A stretch of DNA of 23,844 nt from a virus: positions 1 to 23,844 of the IMG/VR virus record IMGVR_UViG_3300042301_000161. The stretch is one strand, 5' to 3'. The notes under the pieces are model-generated. The model did no database searches. It saw only the letters and a program-made list of their open reading frames with translations, and was not told the DNA's origin. Position numbers and translations under genes: made by a program. Of this stretch, positions 6,598-13,280 are shown piece after piece. The stretch's first letter is position 1. Each line of letters starts with the position of its first letter.

Positions 6598-6815
6598 AAA
6601 AGAACGACCAAGCCTTTCCCGTTGGCTACAACGGGCATGAGGGCATGACGCTGAGGGATTACTTTGCGGCGAAGGCGATGCAGTCACTTATTTTGGACAA
6701 ACATTTTCAAGAAATGTCTAAAGAAAGTCCTGCTTGTTTGTATGAATTGTGGAATGAAGTAGCTGTTGAATCTTACGATTGTGCCGATGCCATGCTGAAA
6801 GCGAGAGAAGCATGA
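6594..6815 (+). CDS. Small conserved phage protein (73 aa)
   Basis: A 73-aa hypothetical protein. The segment GMTLRDYFAAKAMQ near residues 17-30 is a recurrent motif of small uncharacterised proteins in phages and prophages. The rest is acidic and helical (SKESPACLYELWNEVAVESYDCADAMLKARE). The start overlaps the Sak4 stop as ATGA, and its own stop overlaps the next start in the same way, so it is translated with the recombination genes. No catalytic motif is visible. Confidence 0.75.
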   Translation: MKKNDQAFPVGYNGHEGMTLRDYFAAKAMQSLILDKHFQEMSKESPACLYELWNEVAVESYDCADAMLKAREA

Positions 6816-7207
6816 TCGAAACCACCGACATGGCCGAGTTGGCCCAGATGTGGCTCAGAGCAAAGCAAGAAGAAAAAGATGCAACAGAAGATCGACGCGA
6901 TATTGAGGACCACATCAAGAAGTTGGCACGTATATCAGACCAGCTTGACAGCACCGAGACCGTTGGTGCAGAAAGGTTTGAGATCAAGATCGAGGGACGC
7001 ATTGACCGCAAGGTCGATTCAGAGAAGCTGCAAATGCTTGCCACTGAGGCCGGACTGAGCGATCACCTTGCAACACTTTTCCGGTGGAAGCCGGAGATCA
7101 ACATGTCGATCTGGAAAGCAGCCGACGAATCCATCACTGGGCCTCTGGCTGGTGCTATCACGGCCAAGCCTGGCCGCCCATCTTTCAAAATCATCCCCAA
7201 GGAGTAA
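6812..7207 (+). CDS. Hypothetical protein with N-terminal coiled coil (131 aa)
   Basis: Residues 1-45 (METTDMAELAQMWLRAKQEEKDA-like pattern, rich in K, E and R) predict a coiled coil. The remainder is mixed alpha/beta, with a VGAERFEIKIEG strand and a basic tail GRPSFKIIPKE. Proteins of this shape sit between Sak4-type ATPases and DUF669 proteins in phage recombination clusters. The function is unknown to me; a scaffold or loader for the annealing complex is a guess. ATG 6812 is chosen for its ATGA overlap with the previous gene; the frame is open further upstream to 6779. Confidence 0.75.
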   Translation: MIETTDMAELAQMWLRAKQEEKDATEDRRDIEDHIKKLARISDQLDSTETVGAERFEIKIEGRIDRKVDSEKLQMLATEAGLSDHLATLFRWKPEINMSIWKAADESITGPLAGAITAKPGRPSFKIIPKE

Positions 7208-7210
7208 ATT

Positions 7211-7705
7211 ATGGCTTTTCTGAACGAAGAATTTAACGTCAACGACATGCCTGTTGGCAACACTGGCAGCTTTGAGCCTTTGCCTGCTGGCTGGTACACC
7301 GCCACCATCTCGCAATCCGAGCTGAAGGCCACCAAGGCTGGCAATGGCCAGTACATCAAGCTGCGTTACGACATTACTGGCCCAAGCCACCAGGGTCGTG
7401 TGGTGTTTGGCAATTTGAACATCAAGAATGCCAACCCCAAGGCCGAGGAGATTGGTCGCCAGCAATTAGGCGACATCATGCGTGCGATTGGCTTGGCAAA
7501 GGTTGCCGACACCGACCAGTTGATTGGTGGCCAGATTGGCATCAAGCTGGAGGTCAAGCAAGACGCTCAGTATGGGGCCAGCAACGAGGTGAAGGCTTTT
7601 AAGTCTTTGTCTGGAAGTGCAGCGCCTGCGGCCTCTATGCCACAAGGCCAAAGCAACCCTGCGCCATCTGCTGGCAAGGCAGCGCCACCGTGGGCTAAGA
7701 AGTAA
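7211..7705 (+). CDS. DUF669 family ssDNA-binding protein
   Basis: This 164-aa protein has the DUF669 (PF05037) signature: an N-terminal FEPLPAGWYTATI, then a core KLRYDITGPSHQGRVVFGNLNIKN with an OB-like strand pattern, then an Ala/Pro/Gln-rich flexible tail ending PPWAKK. DUF669 proteins act as phage single-strand-binding proteins and accompany annealing recombinases. The tail ends basic, unlike bacterial SSB whose tip is acidic, so recruitment through a DDDIPF-like tip is unlikely. ATG 7211 has a strong AAGGAG nine bases upstream. It is part of the Sak4 operon. Confidence 0.82.
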   Translation: MAFLNEEFNVNDMPVGNTGSFEPLPAGWYTATISQSELKATKAGNGQYIKLRYDITGPSHQGRVVFGNLNIKNANPKAEEIGRQQLGDIMRAIGLAKVADTDQLIGGQIGIKLEVKQDAQYGASNEVKAFKSLSGSAAPAASMPQGQSNPAPSAGKAAPPWAKK

Positions 7706-7715
7706 GCAAAAGAAA

Positions 7716-7739
7716 GCCCCGGCTGATGAAGGCCGGGGC
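7716..7739. terminator. Strong GC hairpin after the DUF669 gene
   Basis: GCCCCGGC (7716-7723) and GCCGGGGC (7732-7739) form a perfect 8-bp stem with an 8-base loop. No T run follows on the plus strand, but on the minus strand the stem is followed by TTTCTTTT, so it suits termination of antisense transcription. In the plus transcript it may partly uncouple or stabilise mRNA between the abundant ssDNA-binding protein and the nuclease gene, which starts 22 bases later. Confidence 0.5.
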
Positions 7740-7761
7740 AAAGTTCCCAACAGGAGAAACC

Positions 7762-8790
7762 ATGAAAATACCCGAGAGTGATCATAACATTCAGGCGCTG
7801 ATTGACAAGCACCATGAAGCCACTGCCGAAGTGCCTCGCCCACATCTTGGGGCCAGTAGTTTGGGCCATGTGTGCGACAGGTGGCTATGGCTGTCGTTTC
7901 GGTGGGCTGTTCAGCCTGAGTTCTCTGGCCGCATCCTGCGATTGTTCCGCCGTGGCCATCAAGAGGAAGCCAACATCATCAGTGACCTGCGTGCCATTGG
8001 TCTGGATGTGCGCAAGGTGTCGAGCCAGCACCGGGTTGATTTTGGCAGCCATGTCTCGGGTTCGCTAGATGCAATCATCGACTCTGGTGTTCCTGAAGCG
8101 CCAAAGACCAAGCATGTGGCCGAGTTTAAAACGCATAGCAAGAAGTCGTTTGATGCGCTGGTGAAAGATGGCGTGGAGAAGTCCAAGCCCGAGCACTTTG
8201 TGCAGATGCAGGTCTACATGGCTGGCACTGGTCTGGACCGTGCGCTTTATGTGGCCGTCTGCAAGGACGATGACCGCATCCACACCGAGCGCGTGAAGCT
8301 GGACAAGGATGTGGCCGACAAGGCCGTGCGCCGGGGCCATTACATTGCTTTGAGCGACAGGATGCCGGAGCCGATCAGCACCGATGCGAGCTGGTATCAG
8401 TGCAAATTCTGCGATGCGCATGAGTTCTGCCATGAGTCCAAGACTACCAAGCATGTGAACTGCCGCACCTGTGCGATGGCCACACCATTGTCAGACTCAA
8501 CCTGGCACTGCGGCAAATGGGACGATGTGATTCCGGTGGATGCACAGCGCAATGGCTGCGAGAGTCATGTCCTGCACCCTGATCTGGTGCCGTGGCAGCG
8601 CAAGGATGGGCCGGACGAATGGACAGCAATTTACGAGATCAATGGCACAACTGTGGCCAATGGCGACCCAGAGCAAGAGGGCGTGTTCAGTAGCAAGGAA
8701 CTGCTGGCAAATGCTGGGGCTTGCGCTGATAAGGGCTGGACGCAGTTGCACGATATGCGCAAACAGTTTGGTGGAAGGGTGGTGGCTTGA
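7762..8790 (+). CDS. Cas4-like PD-(D/E)XK exonuclease with Fe-S cysteines
   Basis: A 342-aa nuclease. The active site reads GSLDAII (D103) and HVAEFKTHS (E121, K123), with a helix carrying Q148 and Q150 as in the RecB/Cas4 family. C38 near the N-terminus, together with C214, C217 and C223 after the core, gives the Cas4/AddB arrangement of four cysteines for a 4Fe-4S cluster. Residues 234-270 add a second Cys set (C234, C237, C250, C266), probably zinc-binding. Such enzymes resect DNA ends for annealing recombinases. ATG 7762 has CAGGAG seven bases upstream; the frame's earlier ATG at 7726 lies inside the hairpin and is rejected. Confidence 0.82.
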   Translation: MKIPESDHNIQALIDKHHEATAEVPRPHLGASSLGHVCDRWLWLSFRWAVQPEFSGRILRLFRRGHQEEANIISDLRAIGLDVRKVSSQHRVDFGSHVSGSLDAIIDSGVPEAPKTKHVAEFKTHSKKSFDALVKDGVEKSKPEHFVQMQVYMAGTGLDRALYVAVCKDDDRIHTERVKLDKDVADKAVRRGHYIALSDRMPEPISTDASWYQCKFCDAHEFCHESKTTKHVNCRTCAMATPLSDSTWHCGKWDDVIPVDAQRNGCESHVLHPDLVPWQRKDGPDEWTAIYEINGTTVANGDPEQEGVFSSKELLANAGACADKGWTQLHDMRKQFGGRVVA

Positions 8791-8799
8791 TGTTATGAT
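8791..8799 (+). promoter_or_regulatory. Extended -10 promoter element before the endonuclease VII-like gene
   Basis: TGTTATGAT starts right after the nuclease stop codon and has the TGn-TATGAT form of an extended -10 promoter; no good -35 is present. The start of the next gene is 27 bases beyond it, a suitable leader. The same 9-mer occurs at 12257-12265 before another gene that is not coupled to its neighbour. Confidence 0.4.
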
Positions 8800-8825
8800 G
8801 AATCATTGTTCAATGTGAGTGCATC

Positions 8826-9461
8826 ATGGCAAAGAAACACGAATTTCACCCTGAGTTTTCCAAACTTGCAGCTACTGGCATTCGTGCCAGGGAGTTGGGA
8901 CAGACGCTGTATTTCACTGGTAAAAGATGCCTGAAAGGGCATCTGTCGCCACGATACGCATCGTCTGGTAACTGCGTCGAGTGCATCGCCAATGCCCGTG
9001 GCAAAGCCTCAATCAATTCAAGCGGAAGATCCAGCAAGAGATCTGCCGTTAATCACGCCGCAGCACTGGCCGCAATAGATGCTGGGGCTTTGGAGTATGT
9101 GTCAGACGCTGCCTGCCCAAATGGACATTACCGTCGATATGTGACCACCAACAACTGCATTGATTGCGATGTTGAGTCACGAACCAAAAGAGCAGAAAAA
9201 GCGCGATGGGCACGAATCAAAAAAGAATATGGGCTGTCTGAATTGGACGTTTCGCAAATGCTGAATAAGCAAAATTGTCAATGTGTGATTTGCACTATAA
9301 ATATTGAACCCGGCTATCACATTGACCACTGTCATTCGACAGGAAAAGTTAGGGGGCTGCTCTGTCAAAAATGCAATCAAGCGATTGGATTATTGCGAGA
9401 GAGTGAGTCGCTGTTTTTTAAAGCTGCTCAATACATCAAGGAACACAATGCAACTGCGTGA
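8826..9461 (+). CDS. Endonuclease VII-like protein with two Cys/His modules
   Basis: A 211-aa protein. The C-terminal half is an endonuclease VII domain (T4 gp49 type, His-Me finger): CQCVIC (C153, C156), HIDHCH (H165, D167, H168) and a GKVRGLLCQKCNQAIGL helix (C180, C183). T4 gp49 resolves branched DNA before packaging; many relatives are homing-type nucleases. The N-terminal half holds two copies of a small module, C35-x2-G-H-x3-R-Y-x5-C50-x2-C53 and C97-x2-G-H-x2-R-Y-x5-C111-x2-C114. The first copy has exactly the spacing of the module in the HNH protein at 1862-2368. It has a 35-bp leader, no clear ribosome site, and overlaps the helicase start by 14 bases. Confidence 0.82.
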   Translation: MAKKHEFHPEFSKLAATGIRARELGQTLYFTGKRCLKGHLSPRYASSGNCVECIANARGKASINSSGRSSKRSAVNHAAALAAIDAGALEYVSDAACPNGHYRRYVTTNNCIDCDVESRTKRAEKARWARIKKEYGLSELDVSQMLNKQNCQCVICTINIEPGYHIDHCHSTGKVRGLLCQKCNQAIGLLRESESLFFKAAQYIKEHNATA

Positions 9462-11043
9462 ATATCAAACACGCGCACTGGACATGCTTTATGCGTGGTT
9501 TGAAAAGAACATGACAGGCCATCCAGTGCTGAATATGCCAGGCGGTTCTGGCAAGTCTGTGGTGATTGCATCGCTGGCAAAGGATGCACTACAAAACTGG
9601 CCGGACACGCGCATCTTGATGCTGGTGCATTCCAAAGAACTGATTTTGCAAAACGCGGACAAGCTGCGCAAGCTGTGGCCAGGCGCGCCACTTGGCATTT
9701 ACAGCGCCAGCGTCGGCAGGCGCGATCTTGGGGAGCCGATCACATACGCTGGCATTGGCTCTGTGGCAAAACGTGCCAAAGAGATTGGACACATTGACCT
9801 GTGCATCATCGACGAGGTGCACGCTGTCTCAACTGCTGAGAGTGGCATTTATCGCAAGCTGATTGCCGACCTGTTGGAGACCAACCCGGCCATGCGGATT
9901 GTGGGCCTTAGCGCCAGCCCGTATCGTCTTGGGCAGGGTCTGATAACAGAAGGGCCGACTGCGATCTTTTCTGAGATTCTGGAGCCTGTGAGCATTGAGG
10001 AGTTGGTCTTCAAAACCCACCTTGTGCCGCTGCGATCAAAAATAACCAAGCACAAGCTGGACACTGATGGACTGCACAAGCGCCAGGGTGAATACATCGC
10101 ATCCGAGATGGAGGCCAAGTTCAACACCGATGACCACAACAGCGCCGTGGTGCAAGAGATCATCGAGAAGGCAAGCAGTTGCAAGCACTGGTTGATTTTT
10201 TGCTCTGGTGTTGCGCACTCTGAGGCCGTGGCTGAGTGCCTGCGTGCTTCTGGCATTGCTGCCGAAGCCTTGGACGCAACGCATAGCAAAGCGGAGCGAG
10301 AACGCAAGCTGGCCGACTTTGAATCTGGAAAGTTGCGTGCGCTGTGCAACGTAGGGATTTTGACCACTGGTTACGACTTCCCTGCGCTGGACTGCATTGC
10401 ATTCTTGCGGTCCACGATGTCGCCGGGGCTTTACCTACAAATGGCCGTGCGAGGCATGAGGCCGCACGCTGGCAAGGCCGATTGCTTAGTCCTCGACTTT
10501 GCTGGCGTGGTGGCCACACACGGCCCGATCACCAACGTGCAGCCGCCAAAGAAAGGTGGTGATGGCAATGGCGAAGCACCCCTCAAAGTTTGCGAGAACT
10601 GCGACGAGCTGGTGCATATCTCGGTGATGGTCTGCCCTGCCTGCCAGCATCCATTCCCGCCAAGGGAGGTCAAGAAACTGCAACTGCATGATGACGACAT
10701 CATGGGGCTGGAGGGTCAAGAGCTTGAGGTGACAAGCTGGACGTGGCGTGAGCACACCAGCAAGGCGTCGGGCAAGCAGATGCTGGCTGTGACGTACTAC
10801 GGGGGCTTGAGTGACCCGGCTGTGACCGAGTATCTGGCCATCACGCACGATGGTTATGCAGGCCAGTCTGCTGTGCAAAAGCTGATCACGATTGCAGAGC
10901 GTGCCCAAATTGTTTCTGGTGGTCTGAATGTTAAGACCATGATCGAGGTGGTGCAAAACATGAACAACGCAACACCTCCAAGCATGATTGAGTATCGCAA
11001 GGACGGTAAATTTTTCAAAGTAACGCGAAGGAAATGGGCATGA
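9448..11043 (+). CDS. SF2 DNA helicase with C-terminal zinc ribbon
   Basis: A 531-aa DEAD/DEAH-box-type helicase that should unwind duplex or branched DNA. Motifs in order: REYQTRAL (Q-like, 4-11), Walker A MPGGSGKS (30-37), DEVH (122-125), SAS (155-157), motif IV LIFCSGVAHSE (249-259), TTGYDFP (306-312) and QMAVRGMRP (331-339). A C4 zinc ribbon follows (C382, C385, C396, C399), then about 130 residues of unknown fold. ATG 9448 has AAGGA eight bases upstream; the frame stays open upstream within the endonuclease gene. It overlaps that gene by 14 bases, and the next gene begins at its stop (ATGA). Confidence 0.9.
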   Translation: MQLREYQTRALDMLYAWFEKNMTGHPVLNMPGGSGKSVVIASLAKDALQNWPDTRILMLVHSKELILQNADKLRKLWPGAPLGIYSASVGRRDLGEPITYAGIGSVAKRAKEIGHIDLCIIDEVHAVSTAESGIYRKLIADLLETNPAMRIVGLSASPYRLGQGLITEGPTAIFSEILEPVSIEELVFKTHLVPLRSKITKHKLDTDGLHKRQGEYIASEMEAKFNTDDHNSAVVQEIIEKASSCKHWLIFCSGVAHSEAVAECLRASGIAAEALDATHSKAERERKLADFESGKLRALCNVGILTTGYDFPALDCIAFLRSTMSPGLYLQMAVRGMRPHAGKADCLVLDFAGVVATHGPITNVQPPKKGGDGNGEAPLKVCENCDELVHISVMVCPACQHPFPPREVKKLQLHDDDIMGLEGQELEVTSWTWREHTSKASGKQMLAVTYYGGLSDPAVTEYLAITHDGYAGQSAVQKLITIAERAQIVSGGLNVKTMIEVVQNMNNATPPSMIEYRKDGKFFKVTRRKWA

Positions 11044-11231
11044 GACACGCTGAACCTGAGTTCTTGATTGAGTGGCGCGATTGGTATAACGCTGGGCCAC
11101 CACGCTGCTGCCACACATGTGAGCACTACGGCAACGATGGCCAGTGCGTTGAGTTTTTTATGAAGCCGCCGGCAGAGTTTGCCGAGGCTGTTGGCGAGTG
11201 CCCCAAGTGGGAACGTGAGGTTCCGTTTTGA
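11040..11231 (+). CDS. Small cysteine-rich protein (63 aa)
   Basis: Five cysteines (C23, C24, C27, C36, C54) in a pattern CC-x2-C-x8-C-x17-C, with aromatic residues between, suggest a small zinc-binding fold. The start ATG 11040 overlaps the helicase stop as ATGA, so it is probably coupled to the helicase. I do not know its function; similar tiny zinc proteins are common near phage replication genes. Confidence 0.72.
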   Translation: MRHAEPEFLIEWRDWYNAGPPRCCHTCEHYGNDGQCVEFFMKPPAEFAEAVGECPKWEREVPF

Positions 11232-11584
11232 CTGATCGCATACCAACGGAGCATGAGGAGCAGCGCGAGCTGGTGCGCTGGTTTCGCCAGACCCACAGAG
11301 GTGTTCGCATTTTTGCAATCCCAAACGGGGGCCAGAGAAGCATTGCCGCGGCCACCAGATTGAAGATCGAGGGGGTATCCGCTGGAGTGCCTGATCTTTT
11401 TATTCCCGCATGGCACTTGTGGGTGGAGATGAAGCGGATCAAGGGTGGCGTGCTCAGTGCCGAGCAGAAGGATTGGCTCAAGTATCTGGAGGAAGTGGGC
11501 TATTGTGCTAAAGTGTGCAAGGGCGCTGAAGATGCCAAGGAGCAGATCACTGCCTTTTTTAACCAACACAAGGACACGCTATGA
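11228..11584 (+). CDS. VRR-NUC domain nuclease
   Basis: A 118-aa stand-alone VRR-NUC protein, the PD-(D/E)XK subfamily also found in FAN1 and in phage nucleases that cut branched DNA. Visible features: an N-terminal helix EHEEQRELVRWFR (E11), NGGQRS, then GVPDLFIP (D56) and LWVEMKR (E67, K69), which form the catalytic set. Length is normal for viral members. The start is TTG 11228, which overlaps the previous stop (TTGA); no ATG lies close enough. It follows the helicase and zinc protein and probably trims recombination intermediates. Confidence 0.87.
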   Translation: MTDRIPTEHEEQRELVRWFRQTHRGVRIFAIPNGGQRSIAAATRLKIEGVSAGVPDLFIPAWHLWVEMKRIKGGVLSAEQKDWLKYLEEVGYCAKVCKGAEDAKEQITAFFNQHKDTL

Positions 11585-11745
11585 CCGAGAAAATCAAAGA
11601 CCGCTACATGACTTTGCGCCTGCCTGCGGATGTGGAGGTGGAGCTGCGGAGGATGGCCGAGGCCAACACCCGCACGCTGGCCGCGCAGATTTTGCACTGC
11701 ATCAAGTTGGAGCTGGCACGCCAGTTCGCAAGGGATAAAGCATGA
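11581..11745 (+). CDS. Arc-like ribbon-helix-helix protein (54 aa)
   Basis: This short gene has a 54-aa product starting MTEKIKDRYMTLRLPADVEV. The beta strand YMTLRLP (9-15), followed by a helix VEVELRRMAEAN, a turn and a second helix TLAAQILHCIKLEL, fits the ribbon-helix-helix fold of Arc/MetJ repressors. Such proteins bind operators as dimers through the strand. ATGA overlaps at both ends place it within the early operon. It may provide feedback on this operon, but no operator is identified. Confidence 0.72.
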   Translation: MTEKIKDRYMTLRLPADVEVELRRMAEANTRTLAAQILHCIKLELARQFARDKA

Positions 11746-12212
11746 AGCGGCCCAAGCGTTACACCATGCTGGACGGGCTGATGGCCAGCCCCACCGAGCC
11801 GCTGCCTGTGGAGTCACGCCGCCACCAGTTAACGCGCATGTATGCGGGGCTGGCCGCTATGGAGCAGGGTAAAAACCCCACGACTGACGATTGGCTGGTG
11901 GTGTCCGATGCGGTCAACCTTATGGAGACTCTGACCGAGACCATGAAGGTCTGCGAGGACAGTTCTGGCTTGCTGATGGACGCCATCACCGCAATGGCAA
12001 TGGCAGGTAAGCGCAACCTTGCTGGTAACGCAATCAGGCTGGACGGGGCTGGCATTCAGGCTGTCCGTGCTGTGCTGGAGGACTATGCCGCCTTGTTGGA
12101 TGTGCTGCCTGCACGCACCATGATTCACTGTCACCGCCTGACCGAGAAACGCATACACGAGATGCTGGACGGGAAGCGCAAACCGCATGATGTGGAAATC
12201 ACTTCGATGTAA
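11742..12212 (+). CDS. Conserved phage protein of unknown function (156 aa)
   Basis: A 156-aa mostly helical protein. The stretch PTTDDWLVVSDAVNLMETL (46-64) and the GAGIQAVRAVLEDYAALLDVLPART segment (102-126) look like a widespread hypothetical family I recall from Burkholderiales phages and prophages, for which I know no function. The start overlaps the ribbon-helix-helix gene as ATGA. It is the last gene before an 86-bp gap with promoter features, so it probably ends the first transcriptional block. Confidence 0.75.
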   Translation: MKRPKRYTMLDGLMASPTEPLPVESRRHQLTRMYAGLAAMEQGKNPTTDDWLVVSDAVNLMETLTETMKVCEDSSGLLMDAITAMAMAGKRNLAGNAIRLDGAGIQAVRAVLEDYAALLDVLPARTMIHCHRLTEKRIHEMLDGKRKPHDVEITSM

Positions 12213-12256
12213 GGGTTTGTCCCTATAAAATAATTGTGTGAGATTGTGGGAAGTGG

Positions 12257-12265
12257 TGTTATGAT
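12257..12265 (+). promoter_or_regulatory. Extended -10 promoter element for the small-gene train
   Basis: TGTTATGAT, identical to the element at 8791-8799, lies in the 86-bp gap 12213-12298. No convincing -35 is present at 16-18 bases. The start codon is 34 bases beyond it and is preceded by a strong GGAGG. This probably restarts transcription for the genes up to 14286. Confidence 0.45.
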
Positions 12266-12298
12266 TCAGTCATCAACAACCCAACTTTTGGAGGTCAC

Positions 12299-12487
12299 AT
12301 GACCGATTTCACTTTCTTTCCCGCAGACTTTAACTCCACCGAAATCATGGTGGTGGCCAATACGCCAGACGGCAAGCAATACCTTGCGGAGCGTTACGGC
12401 TTTGCTTGCGTTTCCATCAACATTCGCAAGTCTGCTGCTCCTGAGTTAGCAGACAGTTTTGAATTCCAGGGCTTGTCTTACTCTTAA
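12299..12487 (+). CDS. Small hypothetical protein (62 aa)
   Basis: A 62-aa protein with alternating strand-like segments (FTFFPADF, EIMVVANTPDGKQYLAERYG, ACVSINIRKSA). No motif is recognised. It has the best ribosome site of the region (TTTTGGAGG, six bases upstream), and the promoter-like element at 12257-12265 precedes it, so it may be strongly expressed. It is not coupled to either neighbour. Confidence 0.68.
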   Translation: MTDFTFFPADFNSTEIMVVANTPDGKQYLAERYGFACVSINIRKSAAPELADSFEFQGLSYS

Positions 12488-12494
12488 CTTAACC

Positions 12495-12509
12495 GGGGCC
12501 ACAGGCCCC
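12495..12509. repeat. Small GC hairpin between two small genes
   Basis: GGGGCC (12495-12500) and GGCCCC (12504-12509) form a perfect 6-bp stem with an ACA loop, 13 bases upstream of the next start. It lacks a T run, so it is more likely an mRNA structure affecting translation of the 47-aa gene, or an mRNA-processing or stability element, than a terminator. Confidence 0.4.
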
Positions 12510-12522
12510 AAGAAAGACCACC

Positions 12523-12666
12523 ATGAAACACCACAAATACAACCAGCACTACCAAGTCAGATCTGCCAAGCTGCACGCCCGTGCAGAGGCTGCACTGGAC
12601 CTGCTGACCGCACTTGTCATCGGCATTGGCTTGGCTGCCTGCCTGTTCTATGGGTGGTCGTCATGA
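12523..12666 (+). CDS. Single-span membrane peptide (47 aa)
   Basis: This short gene encodes a basic, His-rich N-terminus (MKHHKYNQHYQVRSAKLHAR) followed by a hydrophobic span at about residues 25-44 containing LVIGIGLAACLFYGW. That predicts one inner-membrane helix with a cytoplasmic N-terminus. The stop overlaps the next start as ATGA. Its size and topology would suit a small holin-like or regulatory peptide, but its position in the early operon gives no direct support. Confidence 0.62.
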   Translation: MKHHKYNQHYQVRSAKLHARAEAALDLLTALVIGIGLAACLFYGWSS

Positions 12667-12965
12667 GCTGCATGAACACCCAAATTATGCACAGCCGCCA
12701 GTCTGACGAGGACAGGGCCGAGCGCCTTGAGTTTGCAATCGAGGCGCGAGCTGCCGAGCTGCTGAAGCACGGCGAGGCTTGCGACCCGATGGATGGCTTC
12801 AACATCGCCGAGGCGCTGGGCGAGGCAAGCACCAACGTCAAGATGGTGCTGGGCAAGGTGCTGGCCGAGCGCAAATTCGACCAGGTGGGGATTCTGGTGG
12901 ATAGCGTCACCCGAGATTATTGGGGCAAAAAGGCCGATGAGATGGCGCGGGAGGAATTGGCATGA
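12663..12965 (+). CDS. Hypothetical protein (100 aa)
   Basis: A 100-aa acidic helical protein (QSDEDRAERLEFAIEARAAELL near residues 14-35, ending KKADEMAREELA). No enzyme motif is seen. It overlaps the membrane peptide and the next gene by ATGA at both ends. The start at 12663 is chosen for this overlap; a second ATG at 12672 is possible. Function unknown. Confidence 0.7.
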   Translation: MSCMNTQIMHSRQSDEDRAERLEFAIEARAAELLKHGEACDPMDGFNIAEALGEASTNVKMVLGKVLAERKFDQVGILVDSVTRDYWGKKADEMAREELA

Positions 12966-13171
12966 GGTTTGCGGCGTGGGAAGCGCACAACCTGGCCAAG
13001 TTTGCCCAAGACGCCGCCAAGCGGTTGTCTGAGCAAGACGAGCTGATCGAGAGTCTGCAAGCGGACTTGAAAGCAGCAATCCGTGCCTATCGGCACTTAG
13101 TAATCGAAAGAGCAAATGATGATCTATCCATCCGTACCGAACAAAGAATTCAAGTGGAGCAGCGGGGCTGA
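12962..13171 (+). CDS. Hypothetical protein with coiled-coil character (69 aa)
   Basis: A 69-aa protein dominated by one long amphipathic helix (NLAKFAQDAAKRLSEQDELIESL onwards), suggesting a coiled coil or oligomer. It overlaps the preceding stop as ATGA, and its last 56 bases overlap the next gene in another frame, the largest overlap in this operon. Function unknown. Confidence 0.62.
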   Translation: MRFAAWEAHNLAKFAQDAAKRLSEQDELIESLQADLKAAIRAYRHLVIERANDDLSIRTEQRIQVEQRG

Positions 13172-13280
13172 CGTTCAAGCCACCTGGCGCAAGTGGGGCT
13201 GGACCCCGCCCTCAGAGAAGATGACACCGCCGCCGCCAGAAAAACAAGTGACATTTGAAAAAGTCAGGAGATTCAAATGA
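13116..13280 (+). CDS. Small Trp/Pro-rich phage protein (54 aa)
   Basis: Starts MMIYPSVPNKEFKW; the core GADVQATWRKWGWTPPSE has three tryptophans, followed by a PPPPEK segment. I recall similar short proteins with a P-N-K/x-F-x-W start in phages of betaproteobacteria, without known function. It overlaps the previous gene by 56 bases and the next by ATGA. A GAAAGAG lies upstream of the first ATG; a second ATG directly follows. Confidence 0.6.
   Translation: MMIYPSVPNKEFKWSSGADVQATWRKWGWTPPSEKMTPPPPEKQVTFEKVRRFK

Noticed and set aside
6169-6687. 172-aa minus-strand frame opposite the Sak4-like gene
   Set aside because: Shadow frame of a gene with clear Walker A; the translation is His/Leu/Arg-rich without motifs.
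7716-7739. GC hairpin as a plus-strand transcription terminator
   Set aside because: No T run follows on the plus strand and the next gene has its own ribosome site but no visible promoter; it is listed only as a hairpin with a minus-strand T tract.
9304-9447. Longer helicase start inside the endonuclease gene
   Set aside because: The added 48 residues have no helicase character. ATG 9448 has AAGGA at the right distance and starts with the QLREYQ motif region.
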